A DNA stretch of 64,000 nt from NCBI GenBank assembly GCA_948146395.1, contig OX411544.1:39154630-39218629 (forward strand), given 5' to 3'. Positions within the stretch are counted from its first letter, which is position 1, and each line of letters starts with the position of its first letter. Made by a program: the position numbers and the translations under genes. A model generated the notes under the pieces. The model did not search any database. It saw only the letters and a list, made by a program, of their open reading frames with translations, and was not told the DNA's origin. The stretch comes from Fragum whitleyi (Eukaryota; Mollusca; Bivalvia; Cardiida; Cardiidae). Below are positions 56,472 through 64,000 of the stretch, one piece after another.

Positions 56472-57139
56472 CCAACTCGACAAAACTCCCGAGGGTCGAA
56501 TTACGACCGATTTGGTGATATATGGCCTCATATTACACATTCCTATTATTTGTCAGCTCATAATTCCATAATGATCGACGAGATATTGGACAATTTCAGC
56601 AATGATTGCGGCGATCGGCGATCAGATTTGACGATCGCTGAGGTTACGCAAAGTTTAATAGTTGTTATAATTGCCCGGTGGTGAAAAGTCAACGCTAGGT
56701 TATCGAGTGCATCTTGAGCACGTTGAATTGCTCTGTCAACGATCTCCAATTTATGTTCGAGACCCAGCGATGCTTAATTTGGACAAAACTCATATTTTGT
56801 TCAAGTCTCTAAATTAAGACGAACATTTTTTTTTTCGTTAAAACTTTCTAACTAAGTGTCTTAATAGCTTTCCCACGTAAGGCGAATGAGCCAAAAAGGA
56901 ACATGCGAAAAGTGTCGACCCTGGTCAGACTTCGTTTATGTGACTTTTTTTTTAAAATGATTGTTCCGTGATATTCCAAAAATGACCACTGATCAAATAT
57001 CATTACAGAAAACCCAAATTTCACTATTGAAAGAAATCTCCCCACCTAAACTGTCTTTTCTTTTCGACTTTTGCACATAAGCGAAAATAGCCTTTATTTT
57101 GACTTGAATAAATATGTTTAAACTAAGTCTCAGACTTTT
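56472..57139. other. Non-coding stretch
   Basis: No convincing gene. 56565-56760 is less AT-rich and open on the minus strand for 63 codons without a recognised motif. GTGTCGACCCTGGTCAGACT at about 56915 is a single arm of the small hairpin repeat seen at 23270 and 36176. Confidence 0.4.
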
Positions 57140-57477
57140 ACTGTTATCGACGTCGTGAAATTGACAAGGTGAATGATTTTGGAATGAGTGTTATTTCAGC
57201 TATATTTATTACTTACCTTTAATAAGATATACATGCCAGACTTACCTTTAAGAAAATATAAATGCCTATTTTTTTAAGAACCAATCAGACGTTCATTACG
57301 ATTATTTTCCTAGCTACATTAATTTTGAGTATAGTTGTTGATTTTATCTTTTTTGATGATTTTGGGCAGTTTTTGAATGGTCCGAGTGAGTGTTAGGAAT
57401 GAATGAATGGGACGCGATTATTGAATTTAGAAAGCTTTTGATTGAGATGCATGTCATTTTCACGATGTAACTAACTA
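57140..57477 (-). mobile_element. Family B MITE, copy 6 (internally deleted)
   Basis: Left CGTCGTGAAATTGACAAGGT and right CATTTTCACGATGTAACTAA match the family ends in reverse orientation; only about 338 bp because the central palindrome is largely lost. Confidence 0.75.
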
Positions 57478-57514
57478 TATTTGGCCAGTCTGCTTTTTTC
57501 CTTGCTTTAAAACT

Positions 57515-57765
57515 AAATTATAACCCTTTACCGTATTAATCCTTCCCGTTTTACAAAATTTTAGACCTTTCTAAATTAAAAGGTTTTGTAAATCATATTT
57601 TAAAGTGAATTTAAATTGAAAAATAATCATTCAGCAGGGTAGAAAATAGTGTGGAAAAAGAAGAAATTGCTTGTCAGAAGCAATTTCTTCTTTTTTTTTC
57701 ACAATGTTTTCTCAATCATAAAATCACAGACACGTAAAAATTAGGAATTAAACAGCAAAAGGGTT
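57515..57765 (-). repeat. Dispersed repeat G, copy 2
   Basis: Complement of 9345-9568: CCGTTTTACAAAATTTTAGA, AATAATCATTCAGCAGGGTA, the hairpin GAAGAAATTGCTTGTCAGAA, then ATGTTTTCTCAATCATAAAA and AACAGCAAAAGGGTTGAG. Confidence 0.75.
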
Positions 57766-57935
57766 GAGTAGCCCTATTTTCTGAAAGCATGGATCACCCG
57801 TATTGCGTCATAATTGACCGGTTATCTATTATCATGATTATGATGCTTAAGTTACATCAGTGTTCATGGCATTCACGCAAATCACCAATTAACACGGGTC
57901 ATTCAATAATGAGCAAGTTACTCTTACCGTCAGTG

Positions 57936-58057
57936 TAGTCTCAGTATAGGATAGAAAACGAGAGCCGAGGTATATGGGAAATAGACATGAGCTTTAGCGA
58001 GTGTCTATTTCCGATATACCGCGGTACGAGATTTTCTATCTGACTTAGACCACGCTT
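57936..58057. repeat. Foldback repeat (family N)
   Basis: AGTATAGGATAGAAAACGAG ... GGTATATGGGAAATAGACAT pairs with TGTCTATTTCCGATATACCG ... GAGATTTTCTATCTGACTTA. A single related arm lies at 49128-49170 inside the foldback centre. Confidence 0.6.
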
Positions 58058-61000
58058 TTCTTACAGCATTTGTATTTTTTACCCGAACCTCTAAATAATA
58101 AAAAAGAGTAAATCTCGCTGTGATATTACTCTAATCAAGTGTGAATATGCCGAAATCACTTATGAAATAATTTTACATTGCCATTTTCAGATCTTTTGCA
58201 GTTTTTCGACTGTCGAAAGTCTTCAGGAAAAATGATCTGTATATAATGCTCGACATCTATTTTAAATGACTTTCGTCCCCAAACCTATAGAAATTCACGT
58301 GCAAGTCACTCTACAGCCGTATATCTGTAAATACAACGCTTTGAGTTGTATCTGTGATATAATTACACTTTTGAAATACTGTTCTCTGATTGGCTGATTC
58401 GCTTCAAGCGTGGTCTAAATATGGTTAACGGATTTGAAGAGATAACTTATTTTTAATTCCCAGCGCCAATGACAAACGTGTAGTGCGACTTGGTTTCATA
58501 CCTCACGGGTAGTATCACTAGGAAGTAACGTTACAAAATGGGTTGCGCCGGTGGCACCTACCCAGGAATATCAAATTGATTTTTTAAAACATGGTCCTAG
58601 CAGGCAATTGTAAATTTATTATCATGTCAACATTAAATGGTTTGAGACGTGTACAAAATTTCATTTATTTCCGTCTAGAAATTACAAAGTTGTAGTAAAA
58701 GTCCACGTATTTCTTTTATCCACCCTCGTATATTGTTCAACGCCCCTTAATGAAATATCGCGCGTTGTTAAAAGATTACTCGTTGAATTAGTATCAAAAG
58801 TTTGTATACTTGAGAAAGGATTTTGTTGAAAAATGTGTGCAGTCAAAATAGTTCGGTGCTTTTTAATTTACACAAAGACATGCGAATATTCCTTATGTTG
58901 AATAAAACGAGTAAATCTAATTCAAACGATTCATTAGTATAATTTTCATCTGAAAGGATTTGAATTAATCGGATCAGCATTCGGAGCTGCACCTTCAGCG
59001 ATCTTATAGCATCTTATAGCATATCTATCATATTACAACATAAATATTCCATTGTATAAGGTTTACTGATAAGCCCTGAAGGATGGGGACCACCGTTAGT
59101 GTCTGACGCAAGTTACTGTAGTATCATAATTAGCAATTACCTGTACGGAACCTTTGATCAGTGCTTATCATGTAATCATATGGTAAACCGGCATGTAGAA
59201 ACGGCCAGCGTTAGATGGAAGCTCAAGTATCTCGCTACAGCTGTAGCTTTTAAAAGATTTTAGAAATTATATATTGTTTATTCCCCATCTATTTGTTTTA
59301 TTTTATTTCTTAATTGCAAATCTAGGTTCTTAATACTACCCTAGCAACACTAAATCTTCGGTGATTCTACGGAATAGACCTCGAGAATAATAAGGGCGCG
59401 GCTATGAAAGCGCGTAGTTTTGCAGGTTGACTTACATGACGTTACATCATCAGGAAAGCGTGAAGTAAAACGAAAACAACGAATAATAAAGGTTTGTATC
59501 ATAATGCAATGCAATTATCGATCTTACTCTGAATCCACGTCTTTTGAAAATCAAAGTGTTTTCTAACTATTTTCAAAAGGTGTTTTATTTATAATTCGAG
59601 GTCTTGTCAAAGATCTTTCTGTAGAGGACGAATATACGTGATCGCGTTTAAAACACATGTCAACCCTTTTTTTCGAATTAAAAATGAAAATGAAAATAAA
59701 AGTTGCTATTAATTGTCATCACGAAAAATAACATGTGAGTTAGCAATTAGATCAACAACTATTTGCTGAAGCCTACGTTCCTGTTAAAATATGGAATGAG
59801 CAAGTTTAAATTGGCAGACTTATCTAAAAAGAATAAAATTATTTTAATTCTTTACTACAAATAAACAAGTTTAAATCAAGATCGATGAAAGTAATTCTTG
59901 GTCTAGATGACAAAAATGCGTTATCAAAGATTAAGCTGAGTTGGATAGATGCTTAGGTTTCGCGGGCAAGTTTGGCCATTTTTCAAACGACGTGTCGACT
60001 TTGGCAATCTCTTGAAAAGTTTATCAAGACTAGCATAACCTGATCCATGTACTATATAATGGTATAGTGATCCAACATGGACGGAATCTAATTATGTTAC
60101 ACAAACTCGGGTTGAATTGGCCTCGAACATATCCGGAGAATGTCCGCGGCATCCAAGATGGACAAATGAAAATGATTGATTATCTTGTTGATTATTTTTT
60201 TTTTTTCAACAAATTTCTTGGAAATAACACATTTTTACTGATACGAACAAAACTGAATTGAGACTAAAATCTTTGCTCTTATATCGAAGAAATCCAAATT
60301 TTAAAAAATAAATAGAATGATCTAGACTTACTTGATAATCAAAACCAATGACTAAATAATTGAATAGAATTACCAAAAATGTAAACATGTTAACTGAAAT
60401 GGGACAAATAATTTTTCGGAGTCAATCATTCTCGATGAAACTGAGGCACAAAGTATAACTTAAAAGTTTTAAACTCGAAAAAGATGTGTTGTGTTATATG
60501 AATTAAGCTAACGAATATTCATAAAGGGTTCAATTTATAAAATAACAAACAAGACCACGCTCATTTATCAAAGCATTATCACATTAACATGAATTCGTCT
60601 AATATAGATGTTGTTACTCTCAAAATGTGTTCACGTTAATGTCGACAGTCCTATGACTGGACTCTTATACCAATTAAATTTATTTATTTTGATTTAAAGT
60701 TGATTCAGGAAAACAACACCCAAAATGTCGTGTTAAAGGATGATTTTTCTGATAGAATTGTTGATTAGCATGTATTTTAAAAACAAAAGCTCAACCGCTT
60801 TGTCTGTGAAAGTGTCTTATTCAGCCCTTCAGTCCGGAATCAAAGTCCCTCTCTTTTTAGTGAAAAGAGAATAAAAGAAAATACAAAACGTGTCGCTATT
60901 TAGACAGCTAATAAGCTTTATCGACCATCAAGGCCCTTAATAGTATGACTCGTTTCGAACATCGACATATTATAAATACATGCCAGAGCAGGTTCACAAG

Positions 61001-61470
61001 AAATAAACCTGGCTACTCAGTCACGTGATTGGTAAATAATCCATCCACATGTTTATGAAATATTGTGTATTCCCATTAATTGGTGGCTGGAATTTCAGCT
61101 CAATTACCCAGTAAAATACCTGCCAAGGTCGAGTTGTCTGATATAGGTTATACAATTTGTTTAGGGCTAGTATTATCCCGGTCGTATAACTGAGATGGCC
61201 ATTTTTGATGAACATTTGCTGTATCGATATCATCGCTACTCTTACATAAGAGTTCTATGATTTCTTCACTGACCGCTACTGGAATCACAATTTCTGTGCT
61301 GATCAAAAGAGTTTAAGAAAACAGTCCAATGTCAGGAATTTGAAATCGTTTCCAGGAAATATTTTCGTTACTCTGATCTGTGACATGTGACGCTTAAAGT
61401 GACGCCGGCCACATGTGCTATACTGTTCAATGATAATCCAGTTGCCAACATGATAGCTAGACCATATTAT
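58058..61470. other. Non-coding stretch
   Basis: More than 3 kb without a credible gene. TTAGACCACGCTT at 58047 and the complement AAGCGTGGTCTAA at 58415 may bound a small element of about 380 bp. The open frames at 60067-60261 and 61021-61233 carry no motifs. The rest is AT-rich and unrepeated in the window. Confidence 0.45.
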
Positions 61471-61546
61471 GATGGATCAGCGTGAAACAGCTGTAACTGC
61501 CTATAAACCTATAGGCATTTACAACTGTTTCGCGTTACTCCATCGA
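61471..61546. repeat. Small foldback (family K, copy 3)
   Basis: GATGGATCAGCGTGAAACAG, CTGTAACTGCCTATAAACC against TATAGGCATTTACAACTGTT, TCGCGTTACTCCATC. Shares stem length and the TGTAACT..CCTATAAAC core with 53224-53309, while the outer tips differ. Confidence 0.7.
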
Positions 61547-62804
61547 TTCGTTAAATAGCATGATTAGAAAGCATATAGCAAAATTTATGATAAAATTGCA
61601 TGTCGGAAGAAACAATATTTTTACGCTTTTCTTCTTGATTAAAACGTACTTTTGCAACAGAGCGCGTTCAATCCGTTATTTAAAAGCCTATTAATTTCAC
61701 ATTTTATTACGCTCAAAGGGGTCCACAGTTGACGATGGTCAGCCATAACGCCGCCGTGGTCGATGTAGCGTGCAGCGTAATGTGGGATAAATGAGCATTC
61801 TGCATACATCACCGCCGTAATAATGACCATTTCATACAGCACCCGGCCTGAACCAGGGGGAGATACCTTGCGTCACTTGCCAGATGCGATTTCAATCATC
61901 AAACATTCCCCTCTCGTTAATGGCATCAGCTGCGAGCTTGGCAGATTAGCTCTGATGGGCGGATTCTGGGAGTTACAAAAATGAACACAAATGGCAAGAA
62001 CTTTGTTTTGATTAAATTATGTTTCTTTGAAAAACTAGAACTTGAATACATAATGGAATAAATAAATACAATAAAAAAAGCTAAGCGGGCACAAGAAACC
62101 TTCGTTGAACGCTTTAAACATGTGTACTTATTTTTGAAAGCGTTAATTTGTGGCTATATTTGCAAGATATACAATTGTATTGTACAATAAAACAACATTT
62201 ATTCAATATGAAACCTGCTCACTTTAATTTTTTATATATTTTCAAATCGCTCAGTGAAAAAAATCCAAATCATACACAATTCGTTTTCTTATGTACAAAG
62301 CACTCGATTGCTGTAACCTTGCACAGAATCAGTATTGTTTACCTTTGTCCAGAAATTTCGGACCTACGTAAAAATTTCATCTGTGTTTATAACCGCCTAC
62401 TTATGAAAATAAACAGCGCCCCATTCATGTCATACTTCTGGCAGTTGCTTCGGCTTTTATCTGTTGTACGGTCATAACGTAACTTCTCTCCTTGAACTGT
62501 ATAACATGGCCGCCAGCTGTTGCGATATCCTTTGATTTAATATAAATATCGGTTGGTAATCTACTATATACGATTTCTTTACATTTATTAACCTTAAAAT
62601 TGTAAGAACACTTATTCAAAGAAAAAAAAATCATAAAAAAATTCCATACCTAACAAACGTTGATTGTCGCTGACGGTCACCTTAAAGCACTGTACATATC
62701 TATTTTATTCCATTGATCATTTGCCATTTGGTTTTGTTTTAGAGTTGAGTGGTGCACGTGCCGCGTAAAGAGGTATTAATATTTGAAAGCAATTATATCA
62801 CTTT
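61547..62804. other. Mostly non-coding; possible coding or conserved island
   Basis: 61690-61965 is GC-richer and mixed in composition (ATAACGCCGCCGTGGTCGAT; TGGCATCAGCTGCGAGCTTG) and open on the minus strand at 61639-61842 for 67 codons. A second minus-strand frame at 62425-62634 ends in a polar, helix-like stretch (FKERSYVMTVQQIKAEATAR) that looks somewhat protein-like. I recognise neither, and no clear splice-site set links them. Confidence 0.3.
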
Positions 62805-63020
62805 AAGAACGGACTGTCAATCCAGAGGTCATGGGTTCGATCCCCGACGGCGGCATTCATTCTTTCCGACTATTTGTCTTTCACCAATGGGTTGATAATC
62901 GTAGACCTATGTGACATAGCAGCTGGAGGCTCGATAAGGGTGTGGTGGTTGTACTGGTGAGAGAAATACCAGGAAACCATAACTGAAAAAATGTTCAAAG
63001 CGGCGTAAAAACTCCATTCT
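62805..63020 (+). mobile_element. tRNA-derived SINE, S1 copy (5'-truncated)
   Basis: Starts within the tRNA head at ACGGACTGTCAATCCAGAGG, has a perfect B box GGGTTCGATCCCCGACG, then CACCAATGGGTTGATAATCG, ATAGCAGCTGGAGGCT, GAGAGAAATACCAGGAAACC and AAACTCCATT. The A-box half is missing. Confidence 0.78.
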
Positions 63021-63399
63021 GATGATTCAATCACTTTAAAATGATGGGACTTTTGAATAAGATGATGCGAAAGTATTGTTAAATTTTGTGAACAACAATT
63101 TACCACATAGGTTTTTCTGTTTCAGAAAAGGCCGCGCGAATTTCGACCAAAATGTTTCCATTCTTCTAACCTGTCATTCTTTGTAAAGGATGTAATGATC
63201 AGATACATCAAACAAAATATTAGATCCCATTTAAAAATCTGCACAAAAAATGACAAACCGAATCAATTTTCATCATAATGATCGCCAAACAATTAAATGT
63301 CCCCACGCCTTTGTAAAGTACTGATGTGTATCTATGTTCGGATGGGTAGATTAGTCGGATACAATCTTGTCCTTGCACCGATGACACGAGCTGATTGTC

Positions 63400-63456
63400 A
63401 TCGTACCACACGTACAACCGTCAGTGTATCGTGTGTTTACCCTTTACCAGCCGATA
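63400..63456 (+). repeat. 55-bp direct repeat flanking a MITE, left copy
   Basis: GTACCACACGTACAACCGTC ... GTGTGTTTACCCTTTACCAG. The partner at 63881-63936 (GTACCACGCGTACAACTGTC ... GTGTGTATACCTTTTACCAA) lies directly on the other side of the element at 63457-63880. Confidence 0.75.
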
Positions 63457-63880
63457 CAGTTAGTTACATTGTGAAATTGACATCACTCCGATCAAAATCA
63501 TTCTAAATTGATCACTCAGCGCTCCATTCATTCATTCCAAACACTCAACGATCATAAACGCTCAAAAATCACGTGAAAACGTTTCGTGATCCTTCAAGAC
63601 GATAAACATTTTATTCAAATTGATCAAATCTACGATTTTATAAGCTGATGTAGAATTAAAGTGTCTAATTGGTCCATGGTGACACGCAAACAGTAAAGTA
63701 AGTATATTGTTTTAAAGGGAGGTAATAAAAATCGCTAATTTTGTTCATCCTGAACAAAATTTGCGATATTGGATTACCCCCTCGCATTCCATTCAAAACT
63801 AGCTACATACACTCATTCAATTTCATTCCAATATTATTCCAAAATCAATCATCTTGTCAATTTCACTATGTTCTTAACTG
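63457..63880 (+). mobile_element. Family B MITE, copy 7
   Basis: TA|CAGTTAGTTACATTGTGAAA ... TTTCACTATGTTCTTAACTG|TA, 424 bp, with the intact central palindrome ATTTTGTTCATCCTGAACAA. TA on both sides. Confidence 0.85.
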
Positions 63881-63956
63881 TACCACGCGTACAACTGTCA
63901 TTCTATTGTGTGTATACCTTTTACCAATCTATCACAGTGTATAGATACACAGGTTT

Positions 63957-64000
63957 AGGATAGTGGACCTGTAACAGTTACGTAACATTTCCGGAGTAAT
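63957..64000. mobile_element. Family C foldback, copy 4, cut by the window edge
   Basis: GGATAGTGGACCTGTAACAG then TTACGTAACATTTCCGGAGTAAT corresponds to the first 40 bases of the family C elements; the right arm lies beyond the window. Confidence 0.6.

Overview
This window looks like gene-poor nuclear DNA from a mollusc, most likely a bivalve. It is AT-rich and has one convincing protein-coding gene. The rest is dominated by short non-autonomous DNA transposons, tRNA-derived SINEs and tandem-core elements that end in ACGG-type microsatellites. That last architecture is the one described for the bivalve 'pearl' (Helentron-related) elements. The species assignment is inference from repeat style only.

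The gene (about 1.35-5.5 kb) is a DHHC-type protein S-palmitoyltransferase closest in layout to ZDHHC24. Its main exon is 3973-4899 on the + strand, opened by a good splice acceptor in phase 0. A 54-codon open segment at 1351-1512, ending at a GTAAGT donor also in phase 0, could be its first coding exon.

From 5.5 to 41.6 kb I see no credible gene. Instead there are recurring repeat families: a 440-bp TA-flanked CAGTTA element (seven copies plus a fragment), a 235-bp element with long terminal inverted repeats (four copies), several foldback families, a 1.07-kb PIF/Harbinger-like element, SINEs with A and B boxes, ATT and CTA microsatellites, and a 275-bp tandem duplication. A few higher-complexity, GC-richer islands (16.3-16.6, 33.9-34.2 and 61.7-62.0 kb) are not repeated in the window and may be conserved non-coding elements.

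The outstanding object is 41632-55879. Two inverted arrays of the same 48-bp satellite (6.15 kb on the left, about 1.9 kb on the right) surround a 6.2-kb non-coding centre. Both outer ends carry the same roughly 130-bp unique domain in inverted orientation, and both are flanked by an identical 9-bp direct repeat, TATTTTTTT. This is the architecture of a giant foldback transposon whose inverted repeats are satellite arrays. Each satellite monomer contains a hairpin (TCTACATT...AATGTAGA) that also occurs in near-perfect palindromic form in the terminal domain.

From 55.9 to 64 kb the sequence returns to AT-rich non-coding DNA with further copies of the same small families. One of these runs off the right edge.
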